This document shows positions 1 through 8,956 of a DNA stretch of 64,000 nt, in pieces. Numbering within the stretch: position 1 is the first letter of the stretch; each line of letters opens with the position of its first letter. The stretch spans positions 496,001 through 560,000 of the forward strand of contig NZ_AP024452.1 of assembly GCF_016865485.1 (NCBI RefSeq), given 5' to 3'. Source of the stretch: Luteitalea sp. TBR-22 (GTDB lineage: Bacteria > Acidobacteriota > Vicinamibacteria > Vicinamibacterales > Vicinamibacteraceae). A program made the translations under genes and the position numbers. The notes under the pieces are model-generated. The model worked only from the letters and a program-made list of their open reading frames with translations, was not told the DNA's origin and did no database searches.

Positions 1-1613
1 GTGACTGGTCGCGTGTCCCTCGTCCCTTGACGCAGCAGGTCCTTGCGCACCTTGTGCGACGCGGTGCGGGGCAGGCGTTCCATCAGGACGAGGGCGTCGG
101 GCGCCCACCAGGCGGGCACGCGCCCGGCCAGATGGGCCCGAATCTCGGCCAGCGTCGGCGCCGGTCGGTCCCGGACCGGGACGACCACGGCAAGCGGGCG
201 CTCGCCCCAGCGTTCGTGCGGGGTGGCGATCACCGCGACTTCGGCGACGCCCGGGTGTTCGAGCAGCAACGCCTCGAGTGCCACAGAGCTGATCCACTCG
301 CCGCCGGACTTGACGAGGTCCTTCATGCGGTCGGTGACCGACACCTGCCCCGTGGGGCCGATCGTCACCACGTCGCCGGTCCGCAGCCAGCCGTCGGACG
401 TCCAGGCGACATCCGCGGACGACGGGCTGTGCACCGCCGCGGCTCCGACGTACGCCGACGCGATCCAGGGCCCGCGCACTTCGAGCTCTCCCGGCGTCGC
501 CCCGTCCCACGGCACCATGGCGCCGTCGCCGGCCCGGGCGCGGATCTCCACCAGCGGCGCCGGTCGGCCCTGCGTCGCCAGCCACGCGTACTGCGCGTCC
601 GGCGGCGCGCCGGCCAGCTCGCTCGGCAGGCGCGACAGCGTCCCCAGCGGGCCCGTCTCGGTCATGCCCCACGAATGTAGCAGCCGCACCCCGTGACGCT
701 CGGCGAAGGCGCGGATCGTCGCCTCTGGCAGCGCCGCGCCTCCCACGAGCATCACCCGCAGCGCGGAGACGTCCCGGTCCGGATGCGCGTCGAGGTGGTG
801 CAGCAGGTCGTGGGCGATCGTCGGCACGCCGGCCGTGTGCGTGACCCGCTCGGACGCGAAGAGCTCCACCAGGCCGGCCGCGTCCAGCCGTCTCCCGGGC
901 CATACCTGCGACGCGCCCACGAGCGCGCAGCTGAAGGGCAGCCCCCATGCGTTGGCGTGGAACATGTGCGCCGCGGGGAGCACGATCGACCGCTCCGACA
1001 GGTCGAACATGTCCGGCAACGCCTGCGCCATCGCGTGCAGCACCAGCGCACGGTGCGATGACAGCACGCCCTTGGGCCGGCCGGTGGTTCCCGACGTGTG
1101 GCACAGGAGGGCGCCCGCCTGCTCGTCGATGTCGGGGTCATCGTCGTGCGGCGCATGGGCGGCGATCAGTGTTCCGTGGTCGAGCGTGCCGGCAGGCACG
1201 TCGCCGCCGTCGGCGATGACCACGACGCGCCGGTCGCCGATGCGTGGCCGCACCGGCTCGAACGCCGGCCAGAGGTCCGCATCGACGATCACCACGGCGT
1301 CGTCGGCGTCGGTGATGGCAAATGCCAGTTCGTCTGCCGCCAGGCGGACGTTCAGCGTGTGCAGGATGGCGCCGAGCGCCGGGACGGCGTAGAACGCCTG
1401 CAGGTGACGCTGGTGGCTCCAGCAGAACGTCGCCACGCGGTCTCCCGGGCCCACGCCCAGGGCGCGCAGGGCCGCCGCGAGGCGACGCGACTGCGCGAGG
1501 CACGCGCCGTACGTCGTCTGCGCGATGCTGCCATCGGCCTCGCGGGACACGATCGGCTTGTGGGGGAAGAGCGAGGCCGCCCGACGCAGCAGGGCGGGAA
1601 CGGACAACTGCAT
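1..1613 (-). CDS. AMP-dependent fatty-acyl-CoA synthetase (3' end outside window)
   Basis: Acyl-activating enzyme that would make acyl-AMP and then acyl-CoA from a fatty acid, ATP and CoA. The minus-strand frame from ATG 1613 stays open to base 1. It shows the phosphate-binding motif TSGTTGRPKG near residues 173-182, the GWLRTGD adenylate motif, and DRMKDLVKSGGEWISS near residue 432, a signature of the medium/long-chain (AlkK/FadD-like) branch. About 537 residues are visible and family members are about 540, so only a few residues lie outside. The last visible codons run into a GTCCCTC heptamer repeat (15-29), so the natural C-terminus may be altered by it. Transcribed alone, divergent from the next gene. 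Substrate chain length is not readable from sequence. Confidence 0.92.
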   Translation of the reverse strand, partial: MQLSVPALLRRAASLFPHKPIVSREADGSIAQTTYGACLAQSRRLAAALRALGVGPGDRVATFCWSHQRHLQAFYAVPALGAILHTLNVRLAADELAFAITDADDAVVIVDADLWPAFEPVRPRIGDRRVVVIADGGDVPAGTLDHGTLIAAHAPHDDDPDIDEQAGALLCHTSGTTGRPKGVLSSHRALVLHAMAQALPDMFDLSERSIVLPAAHMFHANAWGLPFSCALVGASQVWPGRRLDAAGLVELFASERVTHTAGVPTIAHDLLHHLDAHPDRDVSALRVMLVGGAALPEATIRAFAERHGVRLLHSWGMTETGPLGTLSRLPSELAGAPPDAQYAWLATQGRPAPLVEIRARAGDGAMVPWDGATPGELEVRGPWIASAYVGAAAVHSPSSADVAWTSDGWLRTGDVVTIGPTGQVSVTDRMKDLVKSGGEWISSVALEALLLEHPGVAEVAVIATPHERWGERPLAVVVPVRDRPAPTLAEIRAHLAGRVPAWWAPDALVLMERLPRTASHKVRKDLLRQGTRDTRPV

Positions 1614-1736
1614 GCCTCATCATGAGGCCACGCCCGGCAGTGCAGGCAACCGCGACGTTCCTGACGCGGCCTGGCACGCCGGCGGTGGCCGAGTATCGCC
1701 CTCCACGCGCCGGGGACGGGCGTACCATGCTCGTTC

Positions 1737-2924
1737 ATGTCCACGGACGCGCGCGACTACCGGATACCGACGATCGACATCCTCAGGGGACTGGTCATCG
1801 TCATCATGGCTCTGGATCACGTGCGCGACTACGTGATGATCGGCGGCATCCAGGACCCCGCCGCCAGCGCCTCGACGGACCTGCCCCTGTTCCTCACCCG
1901 CTGGGTCACGCACTTCTGTGCGCCCGTCTTCGTCTTCCTCGCCGGCGCCAGTGCGGGCCTGATGTCGACGCGCCGCACCCATGCCGCGCTCGGCCGCTTC
2001 CTGCTGGCGCGCGGGCTCTGGCTGGTGGTGATGGAGGCGACCGTCGTGTCGCTGGCGTGGACGTTCGCACCGACCGGCGTGGCGGAGTTCGGCGGCGCGG
2101 TGCTCGTGGCCCTCGGCGTGATCTGGGCGATCGGCGCCAGCATGGTCGCCCTCGCCGCGTTGCAGTGGCTCGGGCGTCGCACATGTCTGGTGCTCGCGCT
2201 GGGCATCGTGCTGGGCCACAACCTGCTCGACGGGGTGTGGCCGGCGACCACCGGCATGTTCGACCTGACGCCGCCGTGGTGGGTCGGGCTGCACGCCCAG
2301 CTCTCGCGCGTGATCGGCCCCTTCCTCGTCGTCAACGTCTACCCGCTGCTGCCGTGGCTCGGCGTGATGCTCCTCGGCTTCGGCTCGTCGGGCGTGTTCG
2401 ACGACGTGGCGGCGCGGCGCGACCGCCGCCTGCTGGCCTGGGGCGCGGCGGCGACGCTGGCGTTCCTGGTGATCAGGGCGACCGGCGTGTACGGCGATCC
2501 GGACCCGTGGCGGGTGCAGGGCGTGGCGAGCACCGTCATCGACTTCCTCAACGTGACGAAGTACCCGCCGAGCCTGTTGTTCGTGCTGATGACGCTCGGG
2601 CCGGCGGCGATGTTCTGCGCCGTCGCCGGCCGCCTGCCCGCAGCGCTGGCGCGACCGCTCGCGACCTTCGGCCGCGCGCCCTTCGCGTTCTACATGGCGC
2701 ACCTCTACCTGATCCACCTCGTGGCCATGGGCCTCGGCGTGGCGCAGGGTTTCGTGCCCGGCGCCTTCCTCACCTTCTTCGCGTTCTTCCCCAAGGGATA
2801 CGGGGTCGGCTTGCCGGGCACGTACCTGATCTGGGTGCTGGTGGTGCTGGCGCTCTACCCGCTCTGCGCGTGGGTGGCCGGCGTCAAGGCGCGCCGCCGC
2901 GACTGGTGGCTCAGTTATCTCTGA
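1737..2924 (+). CDS. DUF1624 / heparan-alpha-glucosaminide N-acetyltransferase-like membrane protein
   Basis: Polytopic membrane protein of 395 residues with about ten hydrophobic segments. The N-terminus holds the family hallmark (DILRGLVIVIMALDHVRDYV, residues 14-33), seen in bacterial DUF1624/DUF5009 proteins related to the lysosomal HGSNAT acyltransferase; the Asp-His inside it fits the acyl-transfer site of the family. By homology it would move an acyl group across the inner membrane onto a sugar or glycan, but the acceptor is unknown. It starts 123 bases from the divergent CoA ligase and ends five bases before a GTAG-hairpin pair. The ATG start gives the usual short cytoplasmic N-terminus. 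Confidence 0.85.
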   Translation: MSTDARDYRIPTIDILRGLVIVIMALDHVRDYVMIGGIQDPAASASTDLPLFLTRWVTHFCAPVFVFLAGASAGLMSTRRTHAALGRFLLARGLWLVVMEATVVSLAWTFAPTGVAEFGGAVLVALGVIWAIGASMVALAALQWLGRRTCLVLALGIVLGHNLLDGVWPATTGMFDLTPPWWVGLHAQLSRVIGPFLVVNVYPLLPWLGVMLLGFGSSGVFDDVAARRDRRLLAWGAAATLAFLVIRATGVYGDPDPWRVQGVASTVIDFLNVTKYPPSLLFVLMTLGPAAMFCAVAGRLPAALARPLATFGRAPFAFYMAHLYLIHLVAMGLGVAQGFVPGAFLTFFAFFPKGYGVGLPGTYLIWVLVVLALYPLCAWVAGVKARRRDWWLSYL

Positions 2925-2929
2925 ACCGC

Positions 2930-3024
2930 GCGTCGACCTGAAGGTCGACGCCTACGGACATGCGCGCCAACCGCCACGCGACGCACCACGTCGGTCTCGT
3001 AGCGGCCGACCTTCAGGTCGGCCG
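2930..3024. repeat. Inverted pair of GTAG-headed REP-like hairpins
   Basis: First hairpin: GCGTCGACCT, loop GA, AGGTCGACGC (2930-2951), followed by CTAC, so it is headed by GTAG on the minus strand. Second: GTAG (2999-3002) then CGGCCGACCT, loop TC, AGGTCGGCCG (3003-3024). The pair fills the gap between two convergent genes and ends on the base before the stop codon of the minus-strand gene. Arms differ between copies but stay complementary. Confidence 0.85.
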
Positions 3025-4422
3025 TCAGGCGAAGAACGTGTAATACGGCTGCTTCAGGGCCATCCTGCGGATCAGCAGACCGAGTTCGCGGAGGTGGTAG
3101 TCACCCCACATGCACGACTCGCCGCACGGGATGGCGCGCCCCCTGGGGATGTGGTCCCAGCCGTTCGGTCGGTGGTACACGGCGTGCAGCAGCAGGCCCT
3201 GGTGCGTCCGTGACGTCGAAAGGTACGGCTCGTCCAGCAGCGTGCGCGCCACCGTCAGGCCAGCCTTCAGGTATCGCTCGCCTTCCGAGGCCGTGGCCGT
3301 CGGCCCTGGCCGACGGTCCTCCGCACCCAGATACAGCCCGAGCCTGATCAGGCCCTGCGCGGTGATGGCCGCGGCGGAACTGTCCACCGGCTCGTGGTCG
3401 TTGAACGGATCGGCGGGACGATCGAGGTAGTCGTCGAGGTGCGCGAGGCCTGGCGCGCCGGTGTCCCAGTACGGCACGCCGCAGGTCGGCGTGTGCGCGA
3501 GGTAGAAGTCGGCGGTGGCGCGCGCCGCGTCGAGGTAGCGCCGCAGCACGGCCTTCTTGCCGCCGTGCGCCTCGAACTCCTGCGGGGCAAGCGTCTCGAG
3601 GAACTCGAGCTCCTCGGCGTAGCCGGTGATCACCCACGCGAGGCCGCGCGTCCAGGTGCTGAACGGCGAGTAGCCCTGCTGCGTGGACGGGCAGCGATAC
3701 GAGCCGTCCTTCAGGTTGAAGATGGCCTCGTGCACCACGCGGCCGCGGACGTCGTAGGCGTCGCGGCCCTTGCCGAAGTACACGATGAAGCGCGCGTTCG
3801 TGTCGGCGTGCTGGATCAGGCGACCGAGCAGCGAGATCTTCCGATCACGCTCTCCCATCAGCACGTGCCCGAGCCGGTGGCCGACCGCCAGCGAGCGCAG
3901 CGACCGCATCGTGTCGGCAAAGAGCGAGTGCGGACCGTTGAACGAGTGGATGTAGCCGAGGCCCTCCGGCAGCTCCGTCCAGCGCGCCGCCTGCACGGCG
4001 CCCGACACCTTGAGCGCAAGCTCGTAGAAACGCACTTCCCAGTCGCTCGCCTCGATGCGGCCCTCGCGCGCCAGGCGCAGGAGGTTGCCGTACGTCGACA
4101 CGTTGTTGAAGCCGTGGTCGTGCACGCCCACGTGGCTCACGTGGCTGGCCATCAGGTCGACCGTCGCCTTGCGGCCGATCTCCAGCATCGCCGGATCGCC
4201 CGTCGCGTCGTACTGGAGGATCGCCGAGCCGAACTGGAAGCCCTGCGTCCACTCGGTCCAGCCGCGCGACGTGTACCTGCCGCGCACCGTGAACACGGGC
4301 GTGCCGTGCGCAGGGTTCCACGACTTCTCGATCAGCGCGACCTTGCGGCCCGACAGGTCGAACATCCGGTCGACGGCAGGGAGCAGGGACTTGGGCGTGA
4401 GGCGTTTGTCGATTCTGATCAT
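3025..4422 (-). CDS. GH88-family unsaturated glucuronyl hydrolase
   Basis: Predicted to remove delta-4,5-unsaturated uronic acids from the non-reducing end of oligosaccharides released by polysaccharide lyases (GH88, hydration mechanism). The 465-residue protein has the alpha/alpha-barrel motifs of the family: STWTRGLAWVITGYAEE, DSSAAAITAQGL and the C-terminal GESCMWGDYHLREL. ATG 4422 is chosen because homology begins there (MIRIDKRLTP); the open frame continues 106 codons upstream only as a shadow of the SDR gene. No signal peptide, so it acts in the cytoplasm. It is the last gene of a minus-strand run after the SDR (65-base gap). A heptamer repeat occupies its leader. Exact glycosaminoglycan or pectin-like substrate is unknown. 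Confidence 0.88.
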   Translation of the reverse strand: MIRIDKRLTPKSLLPAVDRMFDLSGRKVALIEKSWNPAHGTPVFTVRGRYTSRGWTEWTQGFQFGSAILQYDATGDPAMLEIGRKATVDLMASHVSHVGVHDHGFNNVSTYGNLLRLAREGRIEASDWEVRFYELALKVSGAVQAARWTELPEGLGYIHSFNGPHSLFADTMRSLRSLAVGHRLGHVLMGERDRKISLLGRLIQHADTNARFIVYFGKGRDAYDVRGRVVHEAIFNLKDGSYRCPSTQQGYSPFSTWTRGLAWVITGYAEELEFLETLAPQEFEAHGGKKAVLRRYLDAARATADFYLAHTPTCGVPYWDTGAPGLAHLDDYLDRPADPFNDHEPVDSSAAAITAQGLIRLGLYLGAEDRRPGPTATASEGERYLKAGLTVARTLLDEPYLSTSRTHQGLLLHAVYHRPNGWDHIPRGRAIPCGESCMWGDYHLRELGLLIRRMALKQPYYTFFA

Positions 4423-4425
4423 GTC

Positions 4426-4446
4426 GGGAGGCGGGAGTCGGGAATC
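4426..4446. repeat. Heptamer tandem repeat, GGGAGTC family (3 units)
   Basis: GGGAGGC, GGGAGTC, GGGAATC in tandem directly upstream of the GH88 start codon. The same units recur at 22796 and, inverted, at 40979. Confidence 0.8.
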
Positions 4447-4455
4447 GGCGGGTAC

Positions 4456-4491
4456 GGCCGGCTCTCCGAGCCGGCCGACTGCTTCGCCTAC
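4456..4491 (-). repeat. GTAG-headed hairpin variant at the SDR stop codon
   Basis: On the minus strand the SDR stop TAG lies inside GTAG (4491-4488). Eleven bases later comes a perfect stem, GGCCGGCTC with loop GGA and GAGCCGGCC (4476-4456). Looser than the other family members, but the position at a stop codon is the same. It could also act as a terminator within the operon. Confidence 0.5.
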
Positions 4492-5279
4492 AGGCGTCGC
4501 ACGTGGAAGCCGCCGTCGAGGTGAATCACGTCGCCGGTCGTGAACGGGAAGGCGCCGGCCAGCACCGCTCGCACGGCCCTGCCGACGTCCTCGGCGGTGC
4601 CCCAGCGGCGCTGCGGGACCAGCCCGTCGGCTAGCAGCGCGTCGTACTTGTCCTTCACGCCCGCGGTCATGTCGGTGGCCATGATCCCGGGACGCAACTC
4701 GAGCACCTGCACGCCCTCGGCAGCGAGGCGCACCGCCCACAGCTGCGACGTCATCGCCAGGCCGGCCTTCGAGACGCAGTACTCACCGCGGTTGATCGAG
4801 GCCGTGTCGGCCGAGATCGACGTGATGAAGAGGATCTTGAAGCCGCCCTCGAGGGCTGGCGCGTACGGCCTGGCGAGCCAGTGCTTGGCCACCGCCTGCG
4901 TCAGGAAGAACGGCCCCTGCAGGTTGACGCGGATCAGCTCCTCGAACGATGCCTCGCTCGTCTCGGTGAGGTCGGCGCGCACCCGCGGCGCCATGCCGGC
5001 GTTGTTCACGAGGGCATCGATCCGGCCGAACGTGTCGAGCGTGTGCGCGAGCAGCCCGGCGCGGTCGTCGCGATTGCCGATGTCGCCCTTGATGGGCACG
5101 AACCGCTGCTCCGGGCTCGCCGCCGCCGCGGCGCACATCGCCGCGGTCTCGTGCGCGGCCGCTGCGTTGCTCGCGTAGTTGATGGCCACCGAGCAGCCCT
5201 GCGCCGCTGCCTCGAGGGCGATGCCGCGCCCGAGCCCACGGCTGGCGCCAGTGATCAGGACGACGGGGACGACCGACAT
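4488..5279 (-). CDS. Short-chain dehydrogenase/reductase (FabG-like SDR)
   Basis: NAD(P)-dependent oxidoreductase of 263 residues, the usual classical-SDR length. The cofactor motif TGASRGLG lies at residues 9-16, NNAG follows the fourth strand, the catalytic Ser is in ITSIS, and YCVSK gives the Tyr-Lys pair. The C-terminal GDVIHLDGGFHVRRL is the usual SDR tail. ATG 5279 matches where homology begins (MSVVPVVLITGA). It lies between a beta-propeller gene (29-base gap) and the GH88 gene, so it may reduce or oxidise a sugar or keto-sugar released by the hydrolase. Most databases would call it 3-oxoacyl-ACP reductase, but nothing here supports fatty-acid synthesis. Confidence 0.88.
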   Translation of the reverse strand: MSVVPVVLITGASRGLGRGIALEAAAQGCSVAINYASNAAAAHETAAMCAAAAASPEQRFVPIKGDIGNRDDRAGLLAHTLDTFGRIDALVNNAGMAPRVRADLTETSEASFEELIRVNLQGPFFLTQAVAKHWLARPYAPALEGGFKILFITSISADTASINRGEYCVSKAGLAMTSQLWAVRLAAEGVQVLELRPGIMATDMTAGVKDKYDALLADGLVPQRRWGTAEDVGRAVRAVLAGAFPFTTGDVIHLDGGFHVRRL

Positions 5280-5308
5280 GGGTCCCGATTCTATCCGGAA
5301 GCCGTCGA

Positions 5309-6160
5309 TCAGAAGACGCGCGACGAGCCGTCGGCAGCCACTCGCCTGACGCGTTGGGCGTTGGTCGACGAGGCCTCCAGCACCCACAGGGCGCCGTCCG
5401 GTGCCACCGCCACTCCGGTCGGCTTCCAGTCGCGCGGGGTGGTGGCGACGGTCGTCACCTGTCCGGCGAGCGACAATCGTCGCACCGCGCCGTCCTCGAA
5501 CGCCGCGACGTACAGCGAGCCATCCGGCCCTACGGCCATGCCCATCACGGCGAGGCGCTCCCGACTTCGGCTCAGCGCCGCCGGCAGCCGCTCGGCGCTC
5601 GCACCGCGGCGGATACGCCACACCACTCCGCCTTCGCTCACGTAGCAGGTGCCGTCGGCCACTACCGTGAGCCACGACTGGTTGGTGAACGCCATGGACG
5701 CCAGTACCTCCGGGCGTGCGTCGGTGGCGGCGCGCGTCATCACGCGCGCCGGTCGTGATCCCTCAATCCAGTAGAGGTGCCGCCGCCCATCACGCGCGAA
5801 CGTGAAGTCGCGGTGGTCCTGCAGGAACCCGGCGCGGTTGGGGATGACGATGCTGATGACCCCGGCTGGGGTGCGCTTCCACACGCGATGCCCCCAGGTA
5901 TTGGTGGCGTCGCCGTTGTACCAGAGGTGTTCGCCGTAGAGCGTGCCGTCGGAGTCGAGCCATAGCTCGTGGGTGTGCACGTCAGGCACGACGACACGGC
6001 GGGTGCCGTCCGGGGCGATGGCCCAGACGCGCTCGGTGTCGCTGTAGTACACCGTGCCCCCCTTGTCGATCACGACGCTCACGGCGGGATGCGCGAGCGC
6101 CGACGAGGCGAGCGGCAACGACAGGAGGACGATGAGGAGTGCCCGAGCGAGTCGCGTCAT
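5309..6160 (-). CDS. Secreted SMP-30/NHL-type beta-propeller protein
   Basis: 283-residue exported protein. The first 23 residues form a signal peptide ending ASSALA. The rest shows repeated strand units such as DGTVY-like, DGSLYVAAF and DGALWVLEA, typical of SMP-30/NHL propellers. ATG 6160 is chosen since the signal peptide starts there; the frame runs further upstream only across the divergent esterase region. First gene of the SDR/GH88 operon. No catalytic role can be assigned; a lactonase or ligand-binding function is possible. Confidence 0.75.
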   Translation of the reverse strand: MTRLARALLIVLLSLPLASSALAHPAVSVVIDKGGTVYYSDTERVWAIAPDGTRRVVVPDVHTHELWLDSDGTLYGEHLWYNGDATNTWGHRVWKRTPAGVISIVIPNRAGFLQDHRDFTFARDGRRHLYWIEGSRPARVMTRAATDARPEVLASMAFTNQSWLTVVADGTCYVSEGGVVWRIRRGASAERLPAALSRSRERLAVMGMAVGPDGSLYVAAFEDGAVRRLSLAGQVTTVATTPRDWKPTGVAVAPDGALWVLEASSTNAQRVRRVAADGSSRVF

Positions 6161-6269
6161 GCCGGCTCCGACGAGGGCTTGCATCCGACCGAGGTGGCCG
6201 CGCACACTCTGCGCCACGCGAAGGGTTTGCGCAAGCGGGAGGACGCACGTGGGGAACAGGCGACAGGCG

Positions 6270-7394
6270 ATGGCTGTCACGGCCGCGGTCGTGGCGATGC
6301 TGATGAGCGGGTGGAAGCTGCTCGGGGCGCAGGGCCAGGTGCCGCCGGCGACGCAGCCGACCGAGGCGCCGCGGCCGCGCCCGACGCCGCCCACCCGACC
6401 CGCGCTGCGCCTGGTGCAGGCGACCGAACTGCCCGACGGCACGTTGCCGCGGCCCACCCAGGACGGCAACTTCATCGTCGGTCCGACGCACGCGCCTGCG
6501 CCGGAGACGATGGCACGCGAGGACGTGCCGAAGGGCACGGTGCACGAGTTCACGTTGACCTCGGGCGAGAGCACCGTCTACCCCGACGGCATCGCCCGCG
6601 ATCCCGGCACGTTCGGGACACCCGACCCGTCGAACCCCGCGAAGCTCGACGTGCCCACCAGTCGCCCGGCGCCGTGGACGCGCAAGGTCACCGTCTTCGT
6701 GCCGGCGCAGTACGTGCGCGGCACGGTGGCGCCCTTCATCGTCGGGGCCGACGGGCCCGACCCGATGCTCTTCACGACGCTCGAGAACCTGATCGCGCAG
6801 AAGCGCATCCCCGTGATGATCGGCATCGCCGTGGCCAACGGCGGCGGCGACGCGCAGGGCAGCCAGCGCGGACGCGAGTACGACACGCTCTCCGGCCGCT
6901 ACGCGGAGTTCATCGAGAACGACGTGCTGCCGCAGGTGGAGAAGCGCTTCGACGTGCGCCTCACGAAGGACCCCGATCAGCGCGCCACGATGGGCTGCAG
7001 TTCAGGCGCGGCCGCGGCGCTCTCGATGGCGTGGTACCGCACCGACCTGTACCACCGCGTCCTGAGCTACTCGGGCACCTTCGTCAACCAGCAGTGGCCG
7101 TGGAACCCGGAGACGCCGCAGGGGGCGTGGGGCTACCACACGACGCTGATCCCGAACACGCCGCGCAAGCCGCTGCGCATCTGGATGCACGTCGGCGACC
7201 GCGACCTCTACAACCCCAACGTCATGCGCGACGACATGCACGACTGGGTCGAGGCCAACGAGCGCATGGCGCAGGCGCTCGCCGCGAAGGGATACCCGTA
7301 CCAGTTCCTGTTCGTGCGCAACGCCGGGCACTGCGACAGGGCAGTGAAGGCGCAGACGCTGCCCACGGCGCTGGAATACGTGTGGGCAAGGTAA
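6270..7394 (+). CDS. Secreted enterochelin-esterase-like alpha/beta hydrolase
   Basis: Serine esterase of the Esterase D / Fes-related group (COG2382-like), 374 residues. After a short hydrophobic N-terminus and a Pro-rich linker, the catalytic domain has the nucleophile elbow GCSSG (Ser near residue 242), an Asp in HVGDRDLYNP and the His in NAGHCDRA. ATG 6270 is chosen to give the export signal (MAVTAAVVAMLMSGWKLLGA); a GTG lies about 20 bases upstream. It diverges from the propeller operon with only 109 bases between start codons. Likely periplasmic, hydrolysing carbohydrate or phenolic esters; the true substrate is not visible. It ends exactly at the left arm of a 54-base inverted repeat. 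Confidence 0.82.
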   Translation: MAVTAAVVAMLMSGWKLLGAQGQVPPATQPTEAPRPRPTPPTRPALRLVQATELPDGTLPRPTQDGNFIVGPTHAPAPETMAREDVPKGTVHEFTLTSGESTVYPDGIARDPGTFGTPDPSNPAKLDVPTSRPAPWTRKVTVFVPAQYVRGTVAPFIVGADGPDPMLFTTLENLIAQKRIPVMIGIAVANGGGDAQGSQRGREYDTLSGRYAEFIENDVLPQVEKRFDVRLTKDPDQRATMGCSSGAAAALSMAWYRTDLYHRVLSYSGTFVNQQWPWNPETPQGAWGYHTTLIPNTPRKPLRIWMHVGDRDLYNPNVMRDDMHDWVEANERMAQALAAKGYPYQFLFVRNAGHCDRAVKAQTLPTALEYVWAR

Positions 7395-7446
7395 GAAGAG
7401 TAGAAGGGTAGAAGGTAAGAAGGCAGGGCGGGAAGGAAGAAGGAAG
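7393..7446 (+). repeat. Left arm of a perfect 54-base inverted repeat (purine-rich)
   Basis: All 54 bases are identical to the reverse complement of 8957-9010. The arm is a run of AAG, TAGAAGG and GGAAGG words that begins inside the esterase stop codon. Confidence 0.92.
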
Positions 7447-7507
7447 AGCAAGGAGCAAGGGGGGAAGGGGAAAGGCGGGGCGCTGAATCGGTTACATAGG
7501 TAACAGA

Positions 7508-8515
7508 GTGGACCGGATGCATGGGTGACAGGTACGAGGGAGGCAGGAGGTCGGTCCTGCGATGCCCTGGAAAGAGACCTGTCCCATGGATCAGCGTGTG
7601 GCGTTCATCGCGGATTGGCTGCGCGAGGGCTGGACGATGACCGAGTTGGCCGCCCGGTACGGCATCAGTCGCAAGACGGCCTACAAGTGGGTCTGCCGGT
7701 AGGAGCCCGAGTCGGCGACGAGGCGCTGCGCCAGCAGCAGCCGACCTGAGGGCCCAAGAGGCTGCGTGCCGTGCTGCATCGGCGGGATCCGGCGACGGCG
7801 TGGCCCGCGGCGAGCACCATCGGCGATCTGCTGCGGCGACGCGGTCTCAGCGCGCCGCAGCGCCGGACGCGCTACCCGGTGCCGCTCACGCAGCCCTTGG
7901 CGGACGCCACCACGCCCAACGACGTGTGGTGCATCGACGTCAAAGGCTGGTCTCGCACGCAGGACGGCACGCGCTGCAAGCTCGGCATCGCCCCTTACCG
8001 GATCACACCCGGGGCGCCCCACTAGAACGGCCGCCACGAGCGCATTCATCTGACCTTGCAGCAGGACACCTGCACACCGCCTGCGCCCACACCACGCGCA
8101 CGGCAGCGGCGTTCCGATGCGCATCGGCGGCTCTTCAACGACGAGTGTCCGCACGAGGCGCTCGAAATGCAGCCACCCGCGACGCGCTATCACTCCTCGC
8201 CCTGCCCCTACCCCCGCGCATCGAGGACCCTTGGTACGAACGCGCAGCACCAGGTCCGCTGCGTCAAACGCTCGGGCCAGATCAGGTGGCTCGCTGCCCG
8301 AGGTGACCGGCGCGGAGAACTGCAGGCGCCCGTCACCACACGGCGGCCTGGCCATCGGGCGTGAAGCCCGCCGGGGCGAACTCGTGGGATTGGCTGACAC
8401 GCCCGACGGGGACTGGCCCGTCCGCTTTCCGCTTTCGCCGGCCTGGCAGGGGCGCCATGTCGCGGCCACGCACCCGTGAAAGGGTCTGGTTCGTTACCCA
8501 TGTCCCCGGTTGCAC
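7508..8515 (+). mobile_element. Degenerate IS481-family insertion sequence
   Basis: About 1.0 kb. Imperfect terminal inverted repeats can be seen at 7508-7533 (GACCGGATGCATGGGTGACA) and, reversed, at 8488-8515, agreeing at roughly two thirds of positions and sharing CATGGGT and ACCGG. Between them lies a broken IS481-type transposase. No clear target duplication was found. The element is dead. Confidence 0.75.
7562..8290 (+). pseudogene. IS481-family transposase remnant
   Basis: The N-terminal HTH piece starts at ATG 7562 (MPWKETCPMDQRVAFI, then ELAARYGISRKTAYKWV) and stops at TAG 7700. A second piece, in another frame, carries ATAWPAASTIGDLLRRRGL and NDVWCIDVKGWSRTQDG, which has the first catalytic Asp of the DDE domain. 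The central catalytic region is deleted. After an in-frame TAG (8023) the same frame goes on with NGRHERIHLTL and CPHEALEMQPPATRY, matching the C-terminal part with the catalytic Glu. Premature stops, a frameshift and the internal deletion mean no active enzyme is made. Confidence 0.88.
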
Positions 8516-8556
8516 AGGGGGAAGTGGCACGGCGCGTGCTGTGAAGACAGAACGCC

Positions 8557-8922
8557 ATGCACACGCGTCGGAGGGATCTGGTTCAGCGGTCGTCCGTGTT
8601 TTCGGGCCGTTTGCTGATGTTCACGGCCGACGAACGCAAGCGCGGCGTGATCCCGCACTCGTTGTTGCAGCAGGCGCTGCGTGCAGGAACTGCGATCGGC
8701 GCGCACAACGCGGAAGCAGATTCTGCAATGACCCGCCGCCATCTCATTGCGCTCAGGGCTGGCGCCCTGCGCGAGGCGCGAGAGGCAGCCTACTGGCTCG
8801 GCCTGATCGACCAATCCCGCCTCTGCGCCAGGGACAGCGACATCTGCTGGCTCCTGAACGAAGCCCACGAACTCGTCGCGATCCTCTCGGCCTCGATCAA
8901 GCGCCTCAGGGATCTCCCTTGA
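8557..8922 (+). CDS. Four-helix-bundle protein (23S rRNA intervening-sequence protein-like)
   Basis: 121-residue helical protein. Residues 38-85 match the conserved core of the four-helix-bundle family (LRAGTAIGAHNAEADSA, then ALREAREAAYWLGLI), and the C-terminus LLNEAHELVAILSASIKRL is also typical. Function unknown; family members form oligomeric bundles, are often multi-copy and can sit in rRNA intervening sequences or beside DGRs, none of which is present here. ATG 8557 gives a full-length protein; ATG 8617 is a shorter alternative. It lies between the IS481 relic and the right arm of the 54-base inverted repeat, so it may have arrived with this segment. Confidence 0.72.
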   Translation: MHTRRRDLVQRSSVFSGRLLMFTADERKRGVIPHSLLQQALRAGTAIGAHNAEADSAMTRRHLIALRAGALREAREAAYWLGLIDQSRLCARDSDICWLLNEAHELVAILSASIKRLRDLP

Positions 8923-8956
8923 CCCCTTCTCCCCTTCTTCCCCTTCTTCCCTTGCC

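Noticed and set aside
1322-2941. Long Arg/Pro-rich plus-strand frame of 539 codons
   Set aside because: It is the shifted-frame shadow of the DUF1624 gene in high-GC DNA; low-complexity composition and no homology.
4488-5279. FabG of fatty-acid synthesis
   Set aside because: No other fab genes nearby, and the operon partners are a glucuronyl hydrolase and a propeller protein.
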